DNA of 10,644 nt from Cyclobacteriaceae bacterium (GTDB lineage: Bacteria > Bacteroidota > Bacteroidia > Cytophagales > Cyclobacteriaceae), in contig DAOVVI010000021.1 in NCBI GenBank assembly GCA_030637245.1, positions 1 to 10,644 of the forward strand. The letters run 5' to 3'. The position numbers and the translations under genes are program-made. The first letter of the stretch is position 1. Each line of letters begins with the position of its first letter. This document shows, in pieces, positions 1 through 7,162 of this stretch. Under the pieces are notes generated by a model. That model was given only the letters and a program-made list of their open reading frames with translations. It searched no databases and was not told the DNA's origin.

Positions 1-494
1 CCATACAAATTTGACCGGAATAATCTCGAAGCCACAAAATTGTTTTTCTGCTCATTGATGACTAATTGCTGAATTTGAATTTCTTTCATCAGCTCAAGCT
101 CATGGTCCGGGAAAGTCGGGTTGAAAAGTATATCATTAACAATTGATTCTATCTTTTCAAAATGATGGGTAGGAATATGGATACTTAAATTTGTATAGTC
201 AAAACCGGGATTGATTTCTACAAAGGCGCCATAATGTTCCAGTGTTTCAGCAATGTCTTTGGAAATAAGAGAGGTGGTACCTTCGATGAGCATTTTCCCG
301 GTGAAAAATGCTATTCCCGGAGTGGATTCAAACCAGCTTCCGGCTTTAAATATAAACTCCAGCTTAATTACCGGCTGATCACCAACATTCAAAAAGAAAA
401 ATCGTGAATCATTACTGAATTTTACTATTTCAGGTTCCGGAAGGTTGAATTTTTTGGGTTCGACAAATGCCGGAGCAACAGTTCTATCAACCAT
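1..494 (-). CDS. M16 (insulinase/pitrilysin-like) peptidase homologue, non-catalytic type, 3' part outside window
   Basis: This is the N-terminal 164 codons of a protein that runs off the left edge. It starts at ATG 494-492 (MVDRTVAPAF). The fold signature is that of an M16 N-terminal half: a strand rich in aromatic residues (RFFFLNVGD), then VIKLEFIFKAGSWFE and STPGIAFFTGKMLIEGT. In active M16 enzymes the last stretch carries HxxEH (as in GLAHFLEHMLFKGT). Here the three metal and catalytic positions are F63, G66 and K67, so this half cannot bind zinc in the usual way. Bacteroidota often encode M16 proteins in pairs, one active and one lacking HxxEH; this would be the inactive member or an inactive half. 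No obvious signal peptide is visible, so the location is unclear. Its start shares one base with the porV stop (TAATG), which suggests translational coupling and membership of the porU-porV operon. Family assignment is firm; the role is inferred. Confidence 0.87.
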   Translation of the reverse strand, partial: MVDRTVAPAFVEPKKFNLPEPEIVKFSNDSRFFFLNVGDQPVIKLEFIFKAGSWFESTPGIAFFTGKMLIEGTTSLISKDIAETLEHYGAFVEINPGFDYTNLSIHIPTHHFEKIESIVNDILFNPTFPDHELELMKEIQIQQLVINEQKNNFVASRLFRSNLY

Positions 495-1711
495 TAATTG
501 GTATCTTCATCTATGATAGATTCCTGGACCTTTTTGTTGTTAAAATTGAAATGCAGTGTAAATCTAAGTGTTTCTGCCAATGGATGTTCTTTCTTTTGAG
601 GAACTAAATAGGCAAAATCTATCCCAAAAACATTGTACCTTAAACCAAGACCCATTGTGAAATATTTCCGGTCTCCCTTTTCATAATCCTCCCAGAAATA
701 TCCGCCCCTCAAAGCAAAAAGATCTCTATACCAGTATTCAATTCCTCCGCCTATCATTACTTCCTTCAGTTCTTCTGAAGCTCCATCAGGAGCATCTGTG
801 AAGGATCCGAACATACCACTTAACAATGACCGGTCAGGATCTTTGCCACGTGCAATTTCGGGGTTACCATTTTGATCATAAATCACTCTTCCATTATCAT
901 CTACTACATATACCGGTGGTGTAGGAACCATTAACTTATTAAAATCCAGCGCAAAGGTTAACGAATTGTGCGGATCAAGGCTCAGCGTGTAGGCGCCACC
1001 AAATCTTAGTGTTGTCGGTATAAATTCTTTTTGTTCATCGTTGGAATAAGTGATCTTATTGCCAATGTCCGTAATTGTAGCGCCCAGGGCAAGATTTGAA
1101 TTTTGTCCTATATCCTTGTTCCAATACCAGCCTAAGTCTGCAGCAATACTAACGCCGGCCTGTCCATCACTGGTGCTTGAAAAAACATTACCGGTCAGGT
1201 TAGATCGTATATATTTTAATGTGACACCGATACTCATATTTTCAGATAACAAACGGGCATATGATCCTGAAAAAGAAAATTCACGCGGGTTGTAATTTTG
1301 AAGAGCCTCACCAAATTCATCAGTAAATTGTATATTTCCCAAATCAAAATAACTTAATGACAATCCAACTGATTGTTCTTTGTTGATTTTGTAATAACCG
1401 GAGAGATAAGATAAACTCATATCATTGATGATCTTTGCAAGCCACGGCGTATAAGACAAACTGAATCCGATGTCATTTTTTATAAAAGCCAGTTTGGCGA
1501 TATTCCAATGCGTTGCATTTGCATCCGGAGATGTTGCAACACCGGCATCACCCATGGCACCGGCCCTGGCGTCTGTTGCAATCAATAAAAAAGGTACTGC
1601 GGTGGTTATTACTCTTCTGGACGTATCTTGCCCTGCAACATTTACCTGTGCGTGCATTGAAGAATTTGCTGCAAAAAATGCACAAATGAATAATACGATT
1701 TTAAATTTCAT
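494..1711 (-). CDS. porV: Type IX secretion system outer-membrane protein PorV (LptO)
   Basis: PorV is an outer-membrane beta-barrel of the FadL/OMPP1 superfamily. In the T9SS it receives cargo from the translocon, forms complexes with the sortase PorU, and helps deliver cargo for cleavage and linkage to A-type lipopolysaccharide. The protein is 405 aa, close to the roughly 390 aa of Porphyromonas gingivalis PorV. It begins with a signal peptide (hydrophobic core IVLFICAFFAA, probable cut after SMHA at about residue 21). The family hallmark follows directly: AVPFLLIATDARAGAMGDAG and ATSPDANATHWNIAKLAF. The rest alternates aromatic and polar residues as in a barrel, ending FTLHFNFNNKK plus a short polar tail. 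ATG 1711-1709 is the natural start because the signal peptide begins there. It lies 32 bp downstream of porU and overlaps the M16 gene by one base, so the three are probably co-transcribed. The porU-porV order matches P. gingivalis. Confidence 0.95.
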   Translation of the reverse strand: MKFKIVLFICAFFAANSSMHAQVNVAGQDTSRRVITTAVPFLLIATDARAGAMGDAGVATSPDANATHWNIAKLAFIKNDIGFSLSYTPWLAKIINDMSLSYLSGYYKINKEQSVGLSLSYFDLGNIQFTDEFGEALQNYNPREFSFSGSYARLLSENMSIGVTLKYIRSNLTGNVFSSTSDGQAGVSIAADLGWYWNKDIGQNSNLALGATITDIGNKITYSNDEQKEFIPTTLRFGGAYTLSLDPHNSLTFALDFNKLMVPTPPVYVVDDNGRVIYDQNGNPEIARGKDPDRSLLSGMFGSFTDAPDGASEELKEVMIGGGIEYWYRDLFALRGGYFWEDYEKGDRKYFTMGLGLRYNVFGIDFAYLVPQKKEHPLAETLRFTLHFNFNNKKVQESIIDEDTN

Positions 1712-1743
1712 TATATAAAAATGATAACGCGTTTTAAATATAA

Positions 1744-4700
1744 TTAATTAATAATTACCAACTTTTGATTTGCTTGTTTTTTACTCCCATCGATCAAAGA
1801 ACGAATGGAAAGTCTGAATATATATACTCCACTTAACAAATTACTACCATTTTTCGCTTTTCCATCCCAAACCAAATCTGAAATACGAGATTCACTGTTT
1901 TCCCTGGTATAAATAAATTGTTTAACCAATTTCCCCTGCAATGAATAAATATCAATCATGATTTCCAAATCATCTCCGGCTCTGTTATGTTCAAAGCTAA
2001 ATCGAGTATAATCACGAAAAGGGTTAGGGAAATTCATCAACTTTTCAATGGCAAGGTAAGCATCTTCTACCACTAAAAATTCAATTTCTGCCTCATTTGA
2101 ATTGTTATGAATATCCCAGGCTTTTAGTCGAATTTTATGGGTACCAATAGATAAGTCTTTAAATGGATATGTAACCCATCCCTTTTTATAGGTATCAAGT
2201 GCACTAATATAATATCCATTTACAGTTATTTCTTCTTCATTATCTAAAACAGCAATTAACTCTTGTCCCGAATCAGAATTTGAAATACTGATACCACTCT
2301 CATCACTGAGATTGCCGACCAACAATATGTCCGGGCGGGTAATTCCTCCGTTTACAAAACTTGTGTCATTAATGAATAGCTGGATTTCCGGGGGTGTAGT
2401 GTCCACTTCAAAATCATCGCTTTCACCCCCAACTGCAAATTCAATATTTGAACCGCCGGCATCAAGATGTTGAGACACATCCAGCGCATACAAACTCACT
2501 TTCCCTTTTTCAAAATCATAAGTGATGTTTTTTGGCACAATAAATTCAATATCAAATTCACCGGCCGTAACACTTACTTCTCCTTTAAATATAATATTGT
2601 CCCGTACCAAAAATCTCATTACCGGATCCTCGTGCCCGTAAGTCTCGATCTCAGTTGGTTTGTCAAATACCGTAGCAATCAGACTTCCACTGAAACTGGA
2701 ATTTACCTGACCGTCAGCTTTCAGCACCTGCCCTTTCAACTTAACCGTACCCAGTGCTTTTAAAGTATCGCCTGGTTGATAGGAATTTTCATCTGCGATC
2801 AAAGTAATGTCCTCTTTGGCATAAGAAAGTGTCATGGAAGGATCGGCGAGCAATGAGAAATTGCGGTTTACACTTCCATTTAAGGATTGATTTTTTGTTC
2901 TCCGGAAAATTTCACCAAGCGATACGTATTTTCCTTCTTCCTTTCGAAACACATTATTATAAAATGCCTTATTAAGTATAAAATTAGTACTGGAAAAAAC
3001 AGGCCTTGCAGTAGTTACCAATCCGATTGCCCCACCTTTTGGATTTAACAATAAATGCTCAGCTCCTGAAATAGCTTTAGGATTGTCATGCCTTCCAAAC
3101 TCACAGGTAGCGGTCACAAACAATGGAAGTCGTTCTTTATTTTCAAATTCGCTAACAGAAGAGATATTCAAAATAGTTTCTGAGGTCCATCTGGTAGCAG
3201 ATCCATGACCTGTAAAATTGAATATCAATCCACCTTTATCTATTGATCGCTCAATTTCCTCATTCACTTCCGGAGCAGATTCCCCGATGGAAGTTACAAT
3301 TTGTTCGTAAGCGTCAACATAAATTTTATTTACATTGAATTGTGTATATGAAGTATCCACCAAATCAGCCAACCTGTCTGCGTCTCTTTGATGTAAATTT
3401 CCATCTCCATCATCAGCAATAAAAAATAATTCATTACGCCAATTGCCAAAAGTAGCAATATTAGAAGCATAATTTATCAGTTTATCAACCATCACTTTTG
3501 CCTCTTCAATCGATTTAACCGGCAGCCTTCCAACTCCGACATCCATTAAATGATCTCCTGAATATGACTCTATCCATTCGCCTTCATCCATATCAAGAAA
3601 GCCATAATAATCATCTGATGAATAGCTGTTTATGGGATGCAGTGAATTTCTGGAAGTGTAGATCGGCACAAAATTAGTATTATTTTCTATTCGGTCTTTA
3701 TAATCAAATGACCCTTTACCAAATAGCAATACGTTTTGAAGTTTATTTCCTTCTTCACCCATGTCATAAACGTATTTAATAAAATCACGAATGGCGGTGA
3801 CATCCTGTTTCCCGGATGAGAATTCATTATAGATTTCATCTGTGGTCACCAGCAATACCTTAAGTCCGTCATGGTTTCTTCTAAAATCCGCTAACCGATC
3901 AGCCTCGCTTTTAAATCCGGGATATGTGACAATTAAAAAATCAACATTAGGTGAAGCATGCAAATTTTGTTCATGGATTTTTACTGCTTTTTCGGGAACT
4001 AAATAATTCTGGTCCTCAAAGATGATAAACTCACTCAATTCGGAACTAAATGCCCCGAAAGAGACGTTGTTTCCATTTGTCGAAAATTTTTGCTTGTATG
4101 GTTTAAGAGGTTCCGTTACATCCCAAACCTGAAATGCTGAGGCGCCACCCTCTATTTCAAATGTAGAAATGGCATATTGAGTGCTTTCCAGCGACCGGAA
4201 TTTGGTTTGATTTTCAAAGAGCTTTAATTTCCGCTTTCCAAGTATAGTCAGGTAATTGAGATTTGCTTTTGACTTTCCTGAACCGGTCGGATTGAAGGAT
4301 AGTCGTATAGTAAATTTTTCGGAAGAAGGTATGGATGAAGTATTTATTTTAAAAACTTCGACCTGGTTTGAACCTTTCGCCAGGTAGGCTCCTTCGACAA
4401 TTGCATTTATTCTTTGTTGACCAAGTCCCTGTCCATTAACGTGTAAATCCAATGAAGCTTCTTCATAAGTTTGTCCCATTACTGACGATGTTACAATTAA
4501 TTCAGTATCAGGTATAAGATCAGGAAAATCGAAAGTGAAATCATAAGTAAGGGTAAAATCAAATTTTTCACCATACCATTCCCTGCCCGAATTGATAATA
4601 TTATTTTCGTCATTTTCATATAGAATGAAATCATCAAAATGCTTAATTTTTGGATGTTCTGATCCAAGGTTCTCTTTTTCTGTAATGCGCAATCCTTCTT

Positions 4701-5550
4701 CTTCAGAAATGGCCAGAAAGTAATAGCTGGTATCCGAGTAGAAATTCTTTTCATATTCTAACTCACCATTTCCAATTAAATCATGGTAATCGGCATCGAG
4801 CCCATAAAACAAAATATAGTCTTCCTGGTCAAACTTTCCATCTGACTCACCCGCAACAGTTATGGCATTTTCTATTAAATCGACAGGGCGCTCATCGCTA
4901 ACTATTTGAGGAAGCATCCCCCCTCCGTTTCCATAAATTTTTATTTTTTTAGGATTGATCCCTGATACGTTGACACCAGAATTTTTCAGATAATCGTAAT
5001 CAATTTTGTGAACACCGGTACTAGTGACGCGTATTTTGTACCATTCTCCGGTTGCCAGTACCGAGTTTATGTTGGATTCACCGCTTCTTAAATTAGATGA
5101 TAATAGCTTAGAAGGAGAAGCCTTTTTTAATTCAATTTCCAAATAGTCAACTCTAAAATACTTTCCGGAAGTAGAATCATAATGAATTGGGAAAATATCC
5201 ATGAATGTAATCTCACTTCCTCTTTCTTTCAGCTTTTTTAGTGAAACCAGTTTAGAATTCGTTGGAAATTTCAGATCGAGTTTTTCTTTTAAAGTTTGAG
5301 AAAATTCCGTTTCACGGATATTGGATACCACAATATCTACAACCTGCGTTTGCTCTAATGGAATGGAAATCAATGGTAATCCGTTTATTTCTTCCGGATA
5401 TATTGCCCCTTCAACCGAAAAAGAATGCGAATCGGAATTAGTCCATGTAATTGAGATTTGAATAATAGTATCCGGGATTTTCATCGTTTCAGACGAAAAT
5501 AAAAGCAGTACCGCCGTACAAAAAAGGGCTGACTTAGATATGGAAGCCAT
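1744..5550 (-). CDS. porU: Type IX secretion system sortase PorU (C25 gingipain-family peptidase)
   Basis: PorU is the surface cysteine protease that removes the C-terminal domain (CTD) from T9SS cargo and joins the new end to lipopolysaccharide. Numbering is from ATG 5550 (1268 aa). A signal peptide (ALFCTAVLLLF) opens the protein. The N-terminal region includes the PorU-type segment GEWYKIRVTSTGVHKIDYDY. The C25 domain spans about 537-907. It carries the catalytic His in FTGHGSATRW (H782) and the catalytic Cys in TATCEFGRH (C816). The 34-residue separation resembles the P. gingivalis pair H657/C690. Ig-like sandwich segments follow at about 1000-1160, then a FlgD/CTD-like ending from NFPNPF (1173-1178) through LSGVYIFRL to the terminal KLVIIN. 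A TTG three codons upstream (5559-5557) is in frame and could add MRL, but the ATG is the better start. At 1268 aa it is somewhat longer than P. gingivalis PorU (about 1158 aa). Confidence 0.95.
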   Translation of the reverse strand: MASISKSALFCTAVLLLFSSETMKIPDTIIQISITWTNSDSHSFSVEGAIYPEEINGLPLISIPLEQTQVVDIVVSNIRETEFSQTLKEKLDLKFPTNSKLVSLKKLKERGSEITFMDIFPIHYDSTSGKYFRVDYLEIELKKASPSKLLSSNLRSGESNINSVLATGEWYKIRVTSTGVHKIDYDYLKNSGVNVSGINPKKIKIYGNGGGMLPQIVSDERPVDLIENAITVAGESDGKFDQEDYILFYGLDADYHDLIGNGELEYEKNFYSDTSYYFLAISEEEGLRITEKENLGSEHPKIKHFDDFILYENDENNIINSGREWYGEKFDFTLTYDFTFDFPDLIPDTELIVTSSVMGQTYEEASLDLHVNGQGLGQQRINAIVEGAYLAKGSNQVEVFKINTSSIPSSEKFTIRLSFNPTGSGKSKANLNYLTILGKRKLKLFENQTKFRSLESTQYAISTFEIEGGASAFQVWDVTEPLKPYKQKFSTNGNNVSFGAFSSELSEFIIFEDQNYLVPEKAVKIHEQNLHASPNVDFLIVTYPGFKSEADRLADFRRNHDGLKVLLVTTDEIYNEFSSGKQDVTAIRDFIKYVYDMGEEGNKLQNVLLFGKGSFDYKDRIENNTNFVPIYTSRNSLHPINSYSSDDYYGFLDMDEGEWIESYSGDHLMDVGVGRLPVKSIEEAKVMVDKLINYASNIATFGNWRNELFFIADDGDGNLHQRDADRLADLVDTSYTQFNVNKIYVDAYEQIVTSIGESAPEVNEEIERSIDKGGLIFNFTGHGSATRWTSETILNISSVSEFENKERLPLFVTATCEFGRHDNPKAISGAEHLLLNPKGGAIGLVTTARPVFSSTNFILNKAFYNNVFRKEEGKYVSLGEIFRRTKNQSLNGSVNRNFSLLADPSMTLSYAKEDITLIADENSYQPGDTLKALGTVKLKGQVLKADGQVNSSFSGSLIATVFDKPTEIETYGHEDPVMRFLVRDNIIFKGEVSVTAGEFDIEFIVPKNITYDFEKGKVSLYALDVSQHLDAGGSNIEFAVGGESDDFEVDTTPPEIQLFINDTSFVNGGITRPDILLVGNLSDESGISISNSDSGQELIAVLDNEEEITVNGYYISALDTYKKGWVTYPFKDLSIGTHKIRLKAWDIHNNSNEAEIEFLVVEDAYLAIEKLMNFPNPFRDYTRFSFEHNRAGDDLEIMIDIYSLQGKLVKQFIYTRENSESRISDLVWDGKAKNGSNLLSGVYIFRLSIRSLIDGSKKQANQKLVIIN

Positions 5551-5601
5551 TAATCTCAACTCAAATTAGTTTATTATAAATAACTTAACTGTACTTTAAG
5601 T

Positions 5602-5630
5602 AATTTGATTTTTGAATTTGATTTTCAAAA
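5602..5630. repeat. AT-rich direct repeat plus inverted repeat in the porU leader
   Basis: The 11-mer AATTTGATTTT occurs twice, at 5602-5612 and 5615-5625, with a 13-nt period. The second copy overlaps an inverted repeat, TTTTGAA at 5610-5616 and TTCAAAA at 5624-5630, with a 7-nt loop. All of this lies 50-80 bp upstream of the porU start in the 111-bp pssA-porU gap. It could be a tandem protein-binding site or a weak hairpin, and no T-tract follows on the minus strand to support an intrinsic terminator for pssA. The base composition is very AT-rich, so chance is a serious alternative. Confidence 0.35.
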
Positions 5631-5649
5631 GGAAGGCTTAGTCTGGACA

Positions 5650-5657
5650 CAAAGGTA
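5650..5657 (-). promoter_or_regulatory. Candidate -7 promoter element upstream of porU
   Basis: On the minus strand this octamer reads TACCTTTG, an exact match to the TAnnTTTG -7 element described for Bacteroidota housekeeping sigma factors. It sits just after the pssA stop codon and would give a leader of roughly 90 nt before the porU ATG at 5550. No clear TTTG or TTG is seen at the expected distance (about 17-23 nt) upstream, so the match may be chance. If real, it would drive porU-porV-M16 independently of pssA. Confidence 0.28.
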
Positions 5658-5661
5658 ACGA

Positions 5662-6345
5662 TTATTCTGCAATATTTAGTGCTATGGACAAGACAACATA
5701 TATTATTATAATAAATGGAAGAGCAACAATTTTAAAAATGATAATTAGAAACAATGAAATTAGAATTAATAAAAACCGGGGCCAATTTGTTTTAAATGAG
5801 ATATCCTTGAATTTAAAGGACATTAATTTAATATTGGAGACCATCAAGATCGACAAAAGAATAGAAATTCCAACCAATGTACGGTAATCTGTCAAAGCAT
5901 TGTTGAATCCTGCATTTTCAATGGTTGAAATAAATGGGAATGCGCTTATAAAAATACCACTTGCCGGAACCGGAAGCCCATAAAAATTTTCGGATTGCCG
6001 GGTATCGCTATTGAATTTCGCCAAACGTAATGCCCCAAACAAAACCAATAGATATCCAACATATGGGAGCCAATTTATTGTGGAGTTTTGATCAATTAAG
6101 ACAAAAAGAATCGAGGCAGGTAAAAAGCAAAAGGTGATTAGATCTGCCAATGAATCGAGGTCTTTGCCGATGGAAGAAAAATTCTTTAACACTCGGGCCG
6201 CAAATCCATCAAAAAAATCGAATAATGCTCCAGCCCAAATCATAATTGATCCGGTTTGCAAATCGCCTTTGAAAACTGCCACAGCACCATAACAACCACA
6301 GGCCAGATTACATAATGTCAGAAAATTTGGAATATGCTTTATCAC
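5662..6345 (-). CDS. pssA: CDP-diacylglycerol--serine O-phosphatidyltransferase
   Basis: The enzyme transfers phosphatidyl from CDP-diacylglycerol to L-serine, giving phosphatidylserine, the precursor of phosphatidylethanolamine, in the inner membrane. The CDP-alcohol phosphotransferase signature D-x2-DG-x2-AR-x8-G-x3-D-x3-D is complete: D43, D46-G47, A50-R51, G60, D64 and D68. These aspartates bind metal and the CDP group. Typical type II PssA features are the opening IKHIPNFLTLCNLACGC, the segment GALRLAKFN (104-112) and YGLPVPASG (122-130). Several hydrophobic segments, including FLLILISLFLIIIF near the C-terminus, indicate about six to seven membrane passes in 227 aa. The start is GTG at 6345-6343; the next Met (35) would lose the first conserved segment. 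The start lies 9 nt after the MBL-fold gene stop and in the same frame, so the two are one transcription unit. No phosphatidylserine decarboxylase gene is in view. Confidence 0.95.
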   Translation of the reverse strand: MIKHIPNFLTLCNLACGCYGAVAVFKGDLQTGSIMIWAGALFDFFDGFAARVLKNFSSIGKDLDSLADLITFCFLPASILFVLIDQNSTINWLPYVGYLLVLFGALRLAKFNSDTRQSENFYGLPVPASGIFISAFPFISTIENAGFNNALTDYRTLVGISILLSILMVSNIKLMSFKFKDISFKTNWPRFLLILISLFLIIIFKIVALPFIIIIYVVLSIALNIAE

Positions 6346-6354
6346 TTCCGGTAT

Positions 6355-7002
6355 TTAGTTTGCCACTGTTCCACAAAATGGGTTGTACTGTTTTTCATAA
6401 CCAATATTGGTGTTCGGTCCATGACCACAATATACTGTGACATCATCGGCAAGCTTAAATAATTTATTTTTTATGCTTTCCATTAATGTATCATAATCTC
6501 CCCCCGGAAGATCTGTTCTTCCGATACTTTGCTGGAAAAGAACATCACCTGCAATGCATATTTTTTCAGTTTCATTTACCAAGGCAATATGTCCCGGAGC
6601 ATGTCCTGGGACAAATAGAACATCAAATACAGAATTGCCGAATTTCACTTGTTCACCTTCATCAATAAAGATATCTGCTTCACTGGATTCATAAGCCTGA
6701 AATCCATAAATAGGCGCTACAACATCATTCGCTTTTAATGTGTCAATGTCAATCTTATGGATTGTTAAACCAACATCAAACTCATCCTTAATAAATTTAT
6801 TTCCCAAAACATGATCGATATGACAATGGGTATTTATCAATGATGTCACGATAAGATTGTTGTCTTTGATAAATTTCTTTAACTGAGCTTTTTCATTTGG
6901 CTCATAACACCCCGGATCTATAATGATACACTCCTTTGTATCGTCATAAACCACAAAAGTATTTTCAGAAAAAGCATTAAACTCAAATTGTTTTATGGTC
7001 AT
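6355..7002 (-). CDS. MBL-fold metallo-hydrolase, glyoxalase II-like
   Basis: This is a soluble metallo-beta-lactamase-fold hydrolase of the glyoxalase II/YcbL-like group, which usually cleaves thioesters such as S-lactoylglutathione analogues; the true substrate here is not known. Numbering is from ATG 7002-7000 (215 aa, MTIKQFEFNAFSENTFVVYD). Metal ligands are all visible: THCHIDH (H59, H61, D63, H64), PGHAPGH (H134), AGDVLF (D153) and CGHGPNT (H194). The segment SIGRTDLPGGDY and the ending GYEKQYNPF are typical of this subgroup. It lacks the long C-terminal helical substrate domain of classical GloB, as expected for the shorter class. An in-frame start at 7053 would add 17 residues (MKLYFF...) that do not resemble family N-termini, and it would overlap the candidate promoter, so I prefer 7002. 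It is the first gene of the minus-strand run and is followed closely by pssA. Confidence 0.92.
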   Translation of the reverse strand: MTIKQFEFNAFSENTFVVYDDTKECIIIDPGCYEPNEKAQLKKFIKDNNLIVTSLINTHCHIDHVLGNKFIKDEFDVGLTIHKIDIDTLKANDVVAPIYGFQAYESSEADIFIDEGEQVKFGNSVFDVLFVPGHAPGHIALVNETEKICIAGDVLFQQSIGRTDLPGGDYDTLMESIKNKLFKLADDVTVYCGHGPNTNIGYEKQYNPFCGTVAN

Positions 7003-7023
7003 ATACCTTATTTTATGTGCAGA

Positions 7024-7054
7024 CAAAATTGGTTTAAAAAAATATAATTTCAAG
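7024..7054 (-). promoter_or_regulatory. Candidate promoter of the MBL hydrolase-pssA unit
   Basis: On the minus strand a CTTG (7054-7051) is followed after 19 nt by CAATTTTG (7031-7024). This is one base away in each box from the Bacteroidota pattern TTTG - spacer - TAnnTTTG. Transcription would begin near 7018, leaving a leader of about 15 nt before the preferred ATG at 7002. The spacing and position are sensible, but both boxes are imperfect and the region is AT-rich. Confidence 0.35.
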
Positions 7055-7080
7055 CTTTTTCGTTAATTCACTGCATGAAA

Positions 7081-7093
7081 CCGGCAAGGCCGG
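7081..7093. repeat. GC-rich perfect inverted repeat between divergent genes
   Basis: CCGGC (7081-7085) and GCCGG (7089-7093) are perfect inverse complements around a 3-nt AAG loop. The element stands out as a GC island in the AT-rich 160-bp spacer between the divergent MBL-hydrolase and FAD-oxidoreductase genes. It could be an operator or a small hairpin in the oxidoreductase leader. No T-run follows on either strand, so it is unlikely to be a terminator. Confidence 0.4.
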
Positions 7094-7162
7094 AGCAATA
7101 TAATGGTACATAGTGGAAAGAATACAGTAATCATTCCCATGGAAATTTGAAAAAAATAGACA

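Noticed and set aside
1726..1733. AACGCGTT palindrome in the porU-porV gap
   Set aside because: An 8-bp palindrome alone is weak evidence, and the 32-bp gap has no promoter-like boxes or T-tract to support a site.
2467..2763. Plus-strand open frame of 98 codons inside porU
   Set aside because: It is antisense to conserved PorU sequence and has no recognisable features.
5610..5630. Hairpin after pssA as an intrinsic terminator
   Set aside because: The 7-bp stem is almost entirely A-T with a 7-nt loop and no following T-tract on the minus strand, so termination is not supported.
7099..7104. TATAAT hexamer upstream of the oxidoreductase
   Set aside because: It matches the E. coli -10 box but has no -35 partner, and the Bacteroidota sigma factor uses a different consensus, so it is probably chance in AT-rich DNA.
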